Assembly: GCA_963839095.1 (NCBI GenBank)
Contig: CAWIUF010000023.1
Span: 11,564 to 75,563 of the forward strand
Reading direction: 5' to 3'
Source: Palsa-504 sp963839095
GTDB lineage: Bacteria; Actinomycetota; Actinomycetes; Streptosporangiales; Streptosporangiaceae
DNA length: 64,000 nt
The position numbers and the translations under genes were made by a program. Shown piece after piece: positions 37,105 through 47,142 of the stretch. How positions within the stretch are numbered: position 1 is the first letter of the stretch; every line of letters begins with the position of its first letter. The notes under the pieces were generated by a model, which made no database searches, was not told where the DNA came from, and saw only the letters and a list, made by a program, of their open reading frames with translations.

Positions 37105-37135
37105 TTGACTGTCCGGTAAGGGGAGGGTTGACAAT
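37105..37135 (+). promoter_or_regulatory. MerR-type promoter with 19-bp spacer and operator
   Basis: TTGACT (37105-37110), a 19-bp spacer and GACAAT (37130-37135) fit the stretched promoters that MerR proteins twist into action. Inside the spacer lies the imperfect dyad ACTGTCC-N7-GGAGGGT (37108-37128). The -10 ends 6 bp before the GTG start codon at 37142, so the transcript should be leaderless. Confidence 0.65.
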
Positions 37136-37141
37136 GGCCTG

Positions 37142-37990
37142 GTGACAGCAGGGCTCACGGTCGGCGACTTCTCGCGCATCACCCACTTGAGCGTGAAGAC
37201 GCTGCGGCACTACCACGAGGTGGGGCTGCTGGCGCCGGCCACGGTCAACCCCGGCACGGGTTACCGCTACTACTCCGCCGACCAGGTGCCGGCCGCGCAG
37301 GTCATCCGCCGCCTGCGGGACCTGGAGATGCCGGTCGGCGAGGTCAAGGCGGTGCTCGACGCCGCTGACGCCGCGGATCGCAACGCCCTGATCGCCGCGC
37401 ACCTGGACCGGCTGGAGGCCGAACTGGCGCAGACCAGGACCGCGGTCGACTCGCTGCGCAACCTGCTGCAGCCGCCGCCGGGGGCGCCGGCGATCGAGCA
37501 CCGCAGCGTCCCGGCCGTCTGCGCGGCCGCCATCACGGCGGTGGTCGATCACGGCGACGTGCTGGCCTGGTGGCTGGGCGCCCTGGGCGAGCTGCGGGCC
37601 ACCGTCCGCGGCCAGGGCCTGCGGGTTGCCGGTCCCCCGGGCGGGGTGTTCGCGAGCGAGCTGTTCCAGCACGAGCGCGGCGAGGCGACCGTGTTCGTCC
37701 CGGTGGAGGGCCCGGGAGATGGCGGGGTGCGGGAGATCGGGCGGGTCACGCCGGTCACCATCCCGGCGGCCGAGCTCGCCGTCATCACGCACCGGGGCTC
37801 GCTGGGCGACGCCGACCTCAGCTACGCCACACTGGGTTCCTATGCCACCAGGCACGAGATCAGCGTGGACGGACCGCTGCGCGAGTACTACCTGCGCGGC
37901 GCGGGTGAGGTGGCGGACGAGGCGGAATGGAGGACCGAGATTGGCTGGCCCATCTTCCGCGCCGACGGGCCCCGCGGAGCGGGCGGCTGA
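37142..37990 (+). CDS. MerR-family regulator with GyrI-like ligand domain
   Basis: A 282-residue activator of the BmrR type. The N-terminal HTH reads LTVGDFSRITHLSVKTLRHYHEVGLLAPA, then GYRYYSADQ, and a coiled-coil linker with RLEAELAQTRTAVDSLRNLL follows. Residues 120-280 form an effector-binding domain (PAAELAVITHRGSLGDADLSYATLGSYA) that usually senses hydrophobic cations. The start codon GTG lies directly at the predicted start of transcription. It overlaps the next gene by about 50 bp if that uses its TTG start. Intact. Confidence 0.92.
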   Translation: MTAGLTVGDFSRITHLSVKTLRHYHEVGLLAPATVNPGTGYRYYSADQVPAAQVIRRLRDLEMPVGEVKAVLDAADAADRNALIAAHLDRLEAELAQTRTAVDSLRNLLQPPPGAPAIEHRSVPAVCAAAITAVVDHGDVLAWWLGALGELRATVRGQGLRVAGPPGGVFASELFQHERGEATVFVPVEGPGDGGVREIGRVTPVTIPAAELAVITHRGSLGDADLSYATLGSYATRHEISVDGPLREYYLRGAGEVADEAEWRTEIGWPIFRADGPRGAGG

Positions 37991-38414
37991 GGTCCCTTCG
38001 CGGCTGGCGGCCAGGCGGTTCGCCGAGATCGTCTGCCCGCCCGAGGTCCGGTCCGGGCAGCGGGTGGAGCAGGTGCTGGGCGAGTTCGGCCTGATGCTCG
38101 GCTCGCTGCCGCCCGCGGCCAGGAAGGCGCTGGCGGTGGCGCTAGCCGGGGTCGAGCAGGGCGCGCGGCTGTACCCGCCAGCGCGGGGACGGCGCTTCAC
38201 CCGGCTCGACGACCGGGTGGCCAGCGCCTACGTCGGGGCGCTGCTGGCACGCCCTGACCCGGCGGCCGAGCTGGTCCGGCGGCTCAAGAGCGTGCTGGTC
38301 ATGTGCTACTACGAGCTGCCCGAGGTGCAGCGGGAGATCGGCTACGACCCGGAGCCCTACATCGCGGCCGTGTCCCGGCGCCGCCTGGAAAGGTACGGGA
38401 CGGAGCTGCCATGA
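37941..38414 (+). CDS. Small partner protein of GMC oxidoreductase (TTG start)
   Basis: A protein of 157 residues with no sure family. It is Ala/Arg-rich and contains RFAEIVCPPEVRSGQRVEQVLGEFGLML and VLVMCYYELPEVQREIGYDPEPY. Small proteins like this often precede GMC oxidoreductases in actinobacteria and resemble the gamma subunit (subunit 3) of membrane gluconate dehydrogenases; that assignment is inference. The TTG at 37941 is the best start, since GGAGGA precedes it by 7 bases and no ATG or GTG fits. It overlaps the MerR end. Its stop overlaps the GMC start (ATGA). Confidence 0.65.
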   Translation: MAGPSSAPTGPAERAAEVPSRLAARRFAEIVCPPEVRSGQRVEQVLGEFGLMLGSLPPAARKALAVALAGVEQGARLYPPARGRRFTRLDDRVASAYVGALLARPDPAAELVRRLKSVLVMCYYELPEVQREIGYDPEPYIAAVSRRRLERYGTELP

Positions 38415-39974
38415 CCACACCCAGGGGTCTTACCACGGGGGATGAGATCGAGGGCGATCTGCACCTGGAGTGCGGGGTGGTGGTGGTCGGTACGGGGGCG
38501 GGCGGGGCGACCGTGGCGGCGGAACTGGCCGAGGCGGGGGTGGACGTGATCGTGCTCGAGGAGGGCGGCTACCACCCGACGGCGTCGTTCACGGCCGGGA
38601 CCGGGCGGGCGCTGCGCACGCTGTACCGGGACGGCGGGGGCGGGATGGCGATCGGGCGGCCGTCCGTGCTGTACGCCGAGGGGCGCTGCGTGGGCGGGTC
38701 CACGGTGGTGAACGGGGGCATGTCGTGGCGGACGCCGGCTCGCGTGCTCCAGCGCTGGGCCGAACGGGAGGGCCTGCGGGCCATCGGGGAGCGGGACCTC
38801 GACCCCTACTTCGCCGAGATCGAGTCGCGGCTCTCGGTCGGCCCGCAGGACCCGGAGACGATCGGGCGGGACTCCGAGCTGTTCCGGGACGCCGCGCGGG
38901 CCAGGGGCTGGGCGGTGGTCGCGAACCGCAGGAACCAGCTGCACTGCGCGGGCACCAGCAACTGCAGCAGCGGCTGCCCGACCGGCGCGAAGCAGTCGAT
39001 GCTGGTGACCAGCGTGCCCCGGGCGCTGGCGGCCGGGGCCCGGCTGTTCGCCGACGTCCGGGTGGACCGCATCACGCTGGGCCGCACCGGGGTGAACCGC
39101 ACCGGGCTGGGCCGGACCGCGGGGACCGGGGTGACGGGTCACGTGGTGCGTCCGGGCGGCGGCCGGGGGCCGGCGGTGACGGTGCGGGCCCGGGTCGTGG
39201 TGGTGGCGGGCGGCGCGATACAGACGCCGGCCCTGCTGACGCGGTCGGGGTTGCGGCCGGCCTCCGGCCAGCTCGGCCGGAACCTCTCGGTCCACCCGAA
39301 CGCGGTGGTGACGGCGTTCTTCGACGAGGACGTGACCGGCTGGCAGGGCGTGCACCAGGCCTTCCAGGTACGCGAGTTCACCGGCGAGGGGCTGCTGCTG
39401 ACCGCGACCAACCTGACGCCCTCGATGCTGGCCGGCATCTTGCCGGCCTACGGCGCCGAGCTCGGCGCGCTGATGGCGGATTACAACCGGATCGTCACGG
39501 CCGGGCCGCTGGTCTCCGACACCGGCAGCGGCCGGATCCGGTACCTGCCCGGTCTCGGGCCGCAGGTCTTCTACCAGCTCACCGAACGTGACGCCGCCCG
39601 CGTGGTGCGCGGCGTCGAGCTGACCGCGCAGGCGCTGTTCACGGCCGGCGCCCGGCGGGTGCTGCTCCCCTTCGAGGGTGCCCCGGTCGTCCGCACGCCC
39701 GCTGAGCTGGGCCGGCTGCTGACCCGGCCGGTTCCGCGGCGGGCCCTGGAGCTGTTCTCCATCCACCTGATGGGCACCGCCCGGATGAGCGCGGACCCGC
39801 GGCGCGGCGTGACCGGCAGCTTCGGTGAGGTCCACGGCGTGCCCGGCCTGATCGTGGCCGACGCGAGCCTGTTCCCCGGCCCGATCGGCATCAACCCGAT
39901 GGAGACGGTGATCGCGCTGGCCCTGCGCAACGCGCGACGGCTGCTCGAGCGGCGCGCCGCCTACGGCATCTTAG
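38411..39974 (+). CDS. GMC-family FAD oxidoreductase (3' end disturbed)
   Basis: Glucose-methanol-choline oxidoreductase of about 521 residues. The FAD motif is VVVVGTGAGGATVAAELAEAG, then VIVLEEGGYHP and RCVGGSTVVNGGMSWRTP. NCSSGCPTGAKQSML is typical of the cholesterol-oxidase/alcohol-dehydrogenase side of the family. The active-site His and Asn regions are FSIHLMGTARM and GINPMETVIALALRN. The read frame runs on antisense over the lipoprotein gene to 40990. One extra T near 39971 would explain this, since TAG at 39972 is then the stop. It is coupled to the small partner protein upstream. Substrate unknown. Confidence 0.88.
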
Positions 39975-40858
39975 CTCCACTCCGCCACTGGGTCACCGGG
40001 CGCGTAGACGTAGCCCCCCTTGCCCCCGTTGGGGTCCTTGGCCAGGTGGGAGTAGTCGACGGAGAACTGGAATTCCTGGCCGGACGCCACCTTGTGGTAC
40101 GTGGGGTTCTGGCCCTGGATCACGCCGGGGTCGGTGAACGGGCTGTCCATATAGAAGAACTGCTTGGGGTTGATCACGAACCCCTGCGCCCCGCCCACGA
40201 CGATCCAGGTGACGACGGCCCCGCCGGTCTGGTCGCCCTGGGTGCTCAGCTCCGCGATGCGGGATCCTTCCGGCGTGGTGTACCAGGACAGGGCGCCCGG
40301 GTCCATGCTGTCGGTGGTCTTGAGCCGGTACTCGTGCGGGGTGATCCCCTGCACCGATATGTACCGGGCCTTGCTCTCGTCGAACAGGCAGGCCGCGACG
40401 TTGATCCCGTCGATCGTGCCGCCGCTGCGGAAGGCGGCCTGGCAGACCGGGCCGCGCGCGGCCAGCCAGGCGCTGTCCTGAGTCAGGATCGCGGCGCGCC
40501 CGGCCGGATCCGCCTTGGCGTACTTGGCGGCCTGCGCGGCGTTGATCTCGGCGTCCAGGTTCTCGGTGTTGGCCTCATAGCACTTCTCGATGACGAGCGT
40601 GCTCCCCTGGCCGCAGGTGTCCGGGGCGGTCTCGACCCGGGCCGGGTGACCGGGGTCGAACGGCTCGACGATGCTGACGAACGGCGCGACGGCCGCCGTC
40701 TGGGCGGTACTGGTCGCTGTCGCGGACGGGCTCGCGGTACCCCCGCCTCCCGGCGACCCGGACGAACTGCAACCGGCCAGCATTCCCGCCAGGCCGGCTC
40801 CGCACAACGCCAGTACCGCAACCCGCGTCAGCGACTGTCTCGTCTCGTCATTCCACAT
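39971..40858 (-). CDS. Secreted lipoprotein with LprI/DUF1311-like region
   Basis: A 295-residue exported protein: a signal segment (VAVLALCGAGLAGMLAGC) with lipobox LAGC, then a Gly/Ser/Thr-rich linker. The region CYEANTENLDAEINAAQAAKYA...WLAARGPVC resembles the DUF1311/LprI domain, some members of which inhibit lysozyme. The C-terminal half is a beta-rich domain of unknown type. ATG 40858 has GGAG six bases upstream; ATG 40870 is also possible. Its stop lies at the end of the GMC gene on the other strand, a tight convergent arrangement. Intact. Confidence 0.75.
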   Translation of the reverse strand: MWNDETRQSLTRVAVLALCGAGLAGMLAGCSSSGSPGGGGTASPSATATSTAQTAAVAPFVSIVEPFDPGHPARVETAPDTCGQGSTLVIEKCYEANTENLDAEINAAQAAKYAKADPAGRAAILTQDSAWLAARGPVCQAAFRSGGTIDGINVAACLFDESKARYISVQGITPHEYRLKTTDSMDPGALSWYTTPEGSRIAELSTQGDQTGGAVVTWIVVGGAQGFVINPKQFFYMDSPFTDPGVIQGQNPTYHKVASGQEFQFSVDYSHLAKDPNGGKGGYVYAPGDPVAEWS

Positions 40859-41012
40859 AGCCAACTCCATCAACCTCTCATCACAACAGCAGCAATAGTG
40901 GCAGTCATCGTGCCATCACCCCACCAGACGCGGGAATGCCCCCGCCGGTTGCAGCGAACATCTCGCCAGAGACGCCAGCGAGGCGCTTGATACACAGGGT
41001 TAGGCTCCGGCT

Positions 41013-41432
41013 ATGACAGTGCGCATCGACGGATCGCTCGAGGGGATCGACTGGGCTCAGGCCAAGGCTGACCTAGCCGCCGACGACTTCGACAACGGCC
41101 GGTCCCCGCAGGCACTGCGGACGTCGTTCGAGCACGCGCAGCACGTCGCGATCGCCCGGGACGGCGACCGGGTCGTCGGCATGGCCCGGCTGCTCTCGGA
41201 CGGCGTCTGCAACGCGTACCTGCTCGACGTCTGGACCGCCGCGGCCTACCGCAGGCAGGGCGTCGGCTCGGCGATGGTCAGGCTCCTGATGGAGCAGGTT
41301 CCCGGCCAGCACATCGGCCTGCAAACCGACGACGCCGAGGCGTTCTACGCCTCTCTCGGCTACCGCCCCCAGCCCGCCTTCATGTCCGCCATCGCCGGCA
41401 CCTGGCTCGCCAACGCCGCCAACGCATCATGA
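41013..41432 (+). CDS. GNAT-family N-acetyltransferase
   Basis: A 139-residue single-domain acetyltransferase. VVGMARLLSDGVCNAYLLDVWTAAAYRRQGVGSAMV contains motif A with the RRQGVGS acetyl-CoA loop. IGLQTDDAEAFYASLGYRPQP is motif B. It belongs to the small YpeA/ElaA-like forms, with unknown acceptor. It converges on and overlaps the acyl-CoA synthetase end by six bases. Intact. Confidence 0.9.
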   Translation: MTVRIDGSLEGIDWAQAKADLAADDFDNGRSPQALRTSFEHAQHVAIARDGDRVVGMARLLSDGVCNAYLLDVWTAAAYRRQGVGSAMVRLLMEQVPGQHIGLQTDDAEAFYASLGYRPQPAFMSAIAGTWLANAANAS

Positions 41433-43484
41433 AACGGCGGGGATCAGCAGGGCGTCGACGGCCAGGGCGCCGCGGGGGCCGCAGATCAGGGGGTTGATGT
41501 CGAGGGCGTCGATCGTGTCGCCGAGGTCGCGGGCCAGCCGGGACAGGCCCTCGATGGCGTCGGCGATGGCGTCCAGGTCGGCGGCGGGCTGGCCGCGGGC
41601 GCCGGCCAGGACCGGGGCGAGTCGCAGCCGCCGCACCGCTTCCAGGGCCACGGGACGGGTGACGGGGGGGAGCAAGACCACCCGTTCGGCAAAAATCTCG
41701 ATGAGAATGCCGCCCGCGCTTATCACCAGCAGGGGGCCGAGGGCGGGGTCGCGGACCAGGCCGAGGGCCAGCTCGGGGCCGGCCGGGGCAGTCTGGCTGA
41801 CCTGGACTTTCGGGCCCAGGCGGCTGGCCAGGTCGTCGTAGGCCCGGGCGGTCTCGGCCCGGCTGGCCAGGCCGAGGCGGACGCCGCCGACGTCGGACTT
41901 GTGGGCGATGCCGGGCTCGGCGGTCTTGAGCACGACGGGGTAACCGATCGCGTCCGCGGCGGCCAGGGCGGCGTCGCGGGTGCCGGCGGCCTCGGTGGGC
42001 GGGACGGAGATGCCGTACTCGCGCAGCAGGGCGAAGAGCTCGGGGCCGCCCGTGGGGAGCTGGTCGCGGCCGGGGCGGGGGGTGCGCGGGGATGCGGGGG
42101 CGGGGGGCGGCACCGGGCGCTCGGCGTGATCAAGGAGGTGACGCAACGCCAGGAGGCCGGTGCGGGTGCCTTCGAGGACCGGGATTCCGGCCGTGCGCAA
42201 GCGGGCGGCGGCCGCCTGGTCGATCGCGGCGGGCAGGCCGGCCAGGACGGCGACGGGCTTGGGCGTCCTGGCGGCGGCGGTGAGGACGGCCCGGGGGTAG
42301 GACTCGTCGCCGTCGAACTCGGGGACCAGGTCCACCGCCAGCGCGACGGCGCCGACGGACGGGTCGGCGGCCAGTGCGTCCAGGCAGCCGGTGAACAGTT
42401 CCTCGGTGTCGCGGCCGGTCCCCCACACGTCCAGCGGATTGCCGGGGGCCAGTCCCTCGTCGAGCAGCGCGGCCAGCCGGGCGGCGGTCGCCGGGGCGAG
42501 CGGGGCGAACGGGACCCCGGCCTCGGCGGCCAGGTCGGCGGTGTGCGCGCGTTCCAGGCCGGAGTCGTGCACGGTGGCGATACCGGTGCCCGGGGCGGCC
42601 CGGCGGCCGGCGGCGAAGAGCTCGAGGGTGTCGGCCAGCTCGGCCAGGTCGCCGACGCGGTGGACGCCGTAGGCGGCGGCCAGCGCCTCCCAGGCGCCGC
42701 CGTCCGCGGCCAGCGCGCCGGAGTGCGCCGCCACCAGCGCCTGCCCCGTCTCGGAGGCGCCCACGCTGAGCAGCACCACCGGCACGTCGGCGGCCAGCGC
42801 GTCCGCTAGGACCGCGCGCAGGCCGGGGCCGTCCCTGATCGCCTCGAGGACCAGGGCCAGCACTTTCGTGCCGGGCACGGTGAGTGCGTACCGGGCGTAG
42901 TCCGCGGCCGTGGTGACCAGTTCCTGACCGCTGGAGACGGCCAGGGTGAAGCCGAAGCCGCGGCGGGTCCGCAGCAGGGCCGAGAACACCGAGCCCGAGT
43001 GGGTGACCAGCGCGACCGGGCCGGCGGGCAGCGGGTCGGGCTCGACGTAGCCGATGGCCCGCAGCCCGCGGGCCACGTTGACGAAGCCCATGCACCCCGC
43101 GCCGCACACGGCCATCTCCGCGTCCCGGGCGACCGCGGCCAGGCGGTCCCGCAGGCCATTCGTCCCGTGCGGGTCGTAGGCACTGCCGAAGATGACCGCC
43201 GAACGGGCTCGGTGTTCCGCCGCGGCCTCCAGCTGCGCCTCGAGGGCGGTGTCGGGGACCGCGAGCAGCGCCAGGTCGACCGGTTCGGGTATCGCGGCCA
43301 GGTCGGGCAGGCAGGGGACGCCGCCGATGTCCGCGTACCGCGGGTTCACCAGGTAGGTACGCGGCCGGGACGGGCTGCGGGTCACCTCCTCGATCATGCG
43401 CGCGCCGAGGCTGCCCGGGCGGGCGCTGGCTCCGACCAGCGCCACGCTCCGGGCCTCGAGCATCGCCTGGATGGCGGCGGTCAC
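41427..43484 (-). CDS. NDP-forming acyl-CoA synthetase (fused alpha-beta, ATP-grasp)
   Basis: A 685-residue enzyme interconverting acyl-CoA + ADP + Pi and acid + CoA + ATP. It has an N-terminal CoA-binding Rossmann domain (VALVGASARPGSLGARMIEEV), succinyl-CoA-ligase-like domains with the phospho-His motif AAHSGALAADGGAWEALAAA, and a C-terminal ATP-grasp domain (YPVVLKTAEPGIAHKSDVGGV, IDALDINPLI). The GTG start at 43484 overlaps the stop of the FAD oxidoreductase (GTGA), so both come from the operator-controlled promoter at 45.27 kb. It could activate an acid made by the linked oxidases, or recover ATP from an acyl-CoA. Intact. Confidence 0.92.
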   Translation of the reverse strand: MTAAIQAMLEARSVALVGASARPGSLGARMIEEVTRSPSRPRTYLVNPRYADIGGVPCLPDLAAIPEPVDLALLAVPDTALEAQLEAAAEHRARSAVIFGSAYDPHGTNGLRDRLAAVARDAEMAVCGAGCMGFVNVARGLRAIGYVEPDPLPAGPVALVTHSGSVFSALLRTRRGFGFTLAVSSGQELVTTAADYARYALTVPGTKVLALVLEAIRDGPGLRAVLADALAADVPVVLLSVGASETGQALVAAHSGALAADGGAWEALAAAYGVHRVGDLAELADTLELFAAGRRAAPGTGIATVHDSGLERAHTADLAAEAGVPFAPLAPATAARLAALLDEGLAPGNPLDVWGTGRDTEELFTGCLDALAADPSVGAVALAVDLVPEFDGDESYPRAVLTAAARTPKPVAVLAGLPAAIDQAAAARLRTAGIPVLEGTRTGLLALRHLLDHAERPVPPPAPASPRTPRPGRDQLPTGGPELFALLREYGISVPPTEAAGTRDAALAAADAIGYPVVLKTAEPGIAHKSDVGGVRLGLASRAETARAYDDLASRLGPKVQVSQTAPAGPELALGLVRDPALGPLLVISAGGILIEIFAERVVLLPPVTRPVALEAVRRLRLAPVLAGARGQPAADLDAIADAIEGLSRLARDLGDTIDALDINPLICGPRGALAVDALLIPAVS

Positions 43485-45234
43485 TTCCGGCGCGAGCGCG
43501 CGGCGGACCGGCGGTCGGCCAGCGCGGCCTTGGCGGCCTGCATGCCGGGGATACCGCAGACCCCGCCGCCGGCGTGGGTGGCCGAACTGGCGTAGTACAG
43601 GCCAGGGACCGGGGTGCGGTAGTCGGCGAAGCCGGGCGCCGGGCGCATGTGGAACAGCTGCTCCAGGGACAGCTCGCCGTGGAAGATGTTCCCGCCGACC
43701 AGGCCGTAGTCCTGCTCCATCTGGTACGGGCCCACGATGTCGGTGTGGATGATCGAGCTCTTGAAGTTCGGCGCCACCTCGTTGTAGCAGTCGATCATGC
43801 GGTCGGCGTAGGCCTGGAGCTCCTCGGTGTGCGGCTGCTCGTTCCAGTCGGACGGGACCCACTGGGTGAACAGCGACATGATGTGGTAGCCCTCGGGGCA
43901 CAGCGTCTTGTCGAACGCGGTCGGGATGACGCCGTCGCTGAACGGGCGGGTGGCCGGCCGGCCGCCGCGGGCGTCGAGGAACGCCTGCTCGATGTAGGGC
44001 ATGGTGGGCGCCATCTCCACCGAGCCGGTGTGGTGTTCCTGCAGGCTGGTGCCGGGATCGGCGGTGAAGTCGGGCAGCTCGGACAGTGCCAGGTTGATCT
44101 TGACCACGCCGCTGCGGGTCTTCCAGTGCTCGATGTCGGTCACGAAGTCGTCCGGGAGGTTGGCCCGGCCAACGTGGTCCAGGAACGCGGTGCGCGGGTG
44201 CAGGCTCGAGACGATGACCTTGGCGGTGAGCTGCTGGCCGTTCTCCAGCTCGACGCCGGCTGGCGCGGCCGTCGCGGAGCAGGATCCGGCGGACCGGGGA
44301 GCTCGGTGCGGATCTCGGCGCCGTTCTGCCGGGCGGCGCGGGCGATCGCGTCGGAGACCGCGCCCATGCCGCCTTCGGCGAAGCCCCAGTTGCCGAGGTG
44401 GCCGTCGCCCACGTCGCCGATCGAGTGGTGCGCCATCACGTACGCGGTGCCCGGCTCGTACGGGCCGGCCCAGGTGCCGATCACGCCGTTGACCGCGAGC
44501 GCACCCTTGACCTGCGGCGACTCGAACCAGTCGTCGAGCAGGTCGGCGATCAACATCGTCATCAGCCGGGTCACGTCGGCGATGGTCCGGACGTCGAGCC
44601 CGCGCTGGCGCCAGGCCAGGCGCAGCGTCTGCTCGAGGTCGCGGGGCTTGCGCGAGCCCAGGTTCGGCGGGACCTGGAGGAGCAGCGGGCCGAGCACGTC
44701 GGCCAGCCCGGCCAGCCACGCGTCCCAGCGGGGCATGGCGTCGGCGTCCTTCTTCGACCAGCGGGACACCTCGTCGTGGTTGCGCTTGGCGTCGTCGGCG
44801 TACAGCTTGATCGAGCCGCCCTCGGGGAAGGCCTGGTAGTACGGGCCCATCGGGAAGATCTTGTAGCCGTGTTTTTCCAGTTGAAGATCATTGATGATCG
44901 TCGGGGGAAGCAGCGACATCACGTAGGACAGCCGGGTGACCTTGAAGTCGGGGGCGTCCGGCCAGGGAGCTTCGGTGGTCGCGGCGCCGCCGGTGTTGTT
45001 CCTGGACTCCAGGACGAGGGTGCGGGCGCCCGAGCGGGCCAGGTAAGCGGCTGCGACGAGGCCGTTATGGCCGCCGCCGACGATGATCGCGTCGTAGTCC
45101 GTCGGGCCGCTCACTCCGGCCTTCGCCCTGGTCGCGCCCGTGGCTCGCGCAGCCCGTACCGCTTGCCCGGCCTTTCCCGCCGCGGCCTTCGCCGCGTTCG
45201 CTGCCTTTGCCGCCGTGGTTGCCTTGGTTGCCAT
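43481..45234 (-). CDS. PYROXD2/phytoene-desaturase-like FAD oxidoreductase with Lys/Ala-rich tail (frameshift near 44270)
   Basis: Flavoprotein of about 584 residues. After the tail, DAIIVGGGHNGLVAAAYLARSG and LVLESRNNTGGAATTE bind FAD. The middle contains LSYVMSLLPPTIINDLQLEKHGY, typical of PYROXD2-like proteins rather than of carotenoid enzymes, and the end has YYASSATHAGGGVCGIPGMQAAKAAL. The frame breaks near 44270-44300. Residues 2-43 are an odd Ala/Lys/Arg-rich extension (MATKATTAAKAANAAKAAAG and more) like a histone tail. ATG 45234 has GGAGGG upstream. The 45255 operator lies 21 bp before it. Probably acts on an amino or hydroxy compound of the same regulon; substrate unproven. Confidence 0.88.
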
Positions 45235-45254
45235 GAACTGGCCCTCCGAAAGTT

Positions 45255-45270
45255 GACTGAACATTCAGTC
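45255..45270. promoter_or_regulatory. TetR-type operator copy 2 (GACTGAA-CA-TTCAGTC)
   Basis: The same 7-2-7 inverted repeat as at 1407 and 63373, with TT before and TA after it. It lies between the FAD oxidoreductase (minus) and the TetR gene (plus), the classic place for autoregulation. It covers the -10 of the minus promoter and is 75 bp from the TetR start. Confidence 0.88.
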
Positions 45271-45295
45271 TAGAAGCTGCTACGATTGCGGACAA
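45267..45295 (-). promoter_or_regulatory. Predicted promoter of FAD oxidoreductase-acyl-CoA synthetase operon
   Basis: On the minus strand TTGTCC (45295-45290), exactly 17 bp, and TAGACT (45272-45267). The -10 overlaps the operator, as at the other two sites. Transcription would begin about 26 bp before ATG 45234. Confidence 0.62.
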
Positions 45296-45345
45296 GACCG
45301 CCAACGAGGGATCGGTCTTTTCGACGAGGGTGGAGATGGCCTGAG

Positions 45346-45999
45346 ATGAGGGAGCAGGGCGGGGGTTCGCGGGACGCTGGGGAGCGGCGCGCGCAGATGC
45401 TGCGCGCGGCGCTGGACGTCATCGTGGAACGGGGCTACGCCGACACCAGGATCGCCGACGTGGCCGAGCGCACCGGCACCAGCCCGGCGCTGGTCATCTA
45501 CTACTTCAAGACCCGTGACCAGCTGCTGACCGAGGCCATCAGGTACTCCGAGGACACCTGGTACGACGAGTACACCCGGCGGGTGGCGCAGATCCCGACC
45601 GCGGCCGGGCGGCTGGCCGAGCTCATCGGGATGAACTGCCTGCCCGGCACCGATCCCGAGCCGCACAGCTACTGGCTGTTGTGGCTGGACCTGTGGGCGC
45701 TGTCGCCGCGGAACGCCGGGGTGGCCGCGGTGCGGGCCAAGTCCGACGAGCGGTGGCGGGAGGCCATCCGCTCCATCGTGCTGTCCGGCCAGGAGGCCGG
45801 CGAGTTCGCGCCGGTCGACGCGGACGACTTCACCATCACGCTGTCCGCCCTGCTCGACGGGCTGGCGGTGCAGATCGCACTGGAAGACCCGGCGGTGCCG
45901 CCGCAACGCACGTACGATCTTGCGATGCGGTTCGCGTCCGGGCAATTGGGATTCGACGCCAAGCCCGCCCCGAAGCGGGCAAGAAAGCGCGGTTCGTAG
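45346..45999 (+). CDS. TetR-family regulator with BetI-like C-terminal domain
   Basis: A 217-residue repressor. The HTH is RAALDVIVERGYADTRIADVAERTGTSPALVIYYFKTRDQLL (residues 18-60). The C-terminal part, with WLLWLDLWALSPRNAGVAAV and WREAIRSIVLSGQEAGEF, matches the TetR_C_6/BetI-like ligand domain. Its C-terminus is basic (KPAPKRARKRGS). It lies beside operator copy 2 and 18 bp before the PotA-like gene, so it is the obvious owner of the three GACTGAA-N2-TTCAGTC sites. The inducer is unknown; a substrate or CoA intermediate of the linked pathway is likely. Intact. Confidence 0.93.
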   Translation: MREQGGGSRDAGERRAQMLRAALDVIVERGYADTRIADVAERTGTSPALVIYYFKTRDQLLTEAIRYSEDTWYDEYTRRVAQIPTAAGRLAELIGMNCLPGTDPEPHSYWLLWLDLWALSPRNAGVAAVRAKSDERWREAIRSIVLSGQEAGEFAPVDADDFTITLSALLDGLAVQIALEDPAVPPQRTYDLAMRFASGQLGFDAKPAPKRARKRGS

Positions 46000-46017
46000 A
46001 AAGTTGGAGGTGGCGCC

Positions 46018-47124
<1,107 letters not shown>

Positions 47125-47142
47125 TGCCTGGCTGACCGGCCG

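Noticed and set aside
39975..40990. Open frame continuing the GMC oxidoreductase for 340 more codons
   Set aside because: It runs antisense over a good lipoprotein gene and shows no family features; a one-base error at the GMC stop explains it.
43481..45234. Carotenoid biosynthesis (phytoene desaturase) locus
   Set aside because: The protein is of the PYROXD2-like branch and no phytoene synthase or cyclase gene is nearby.
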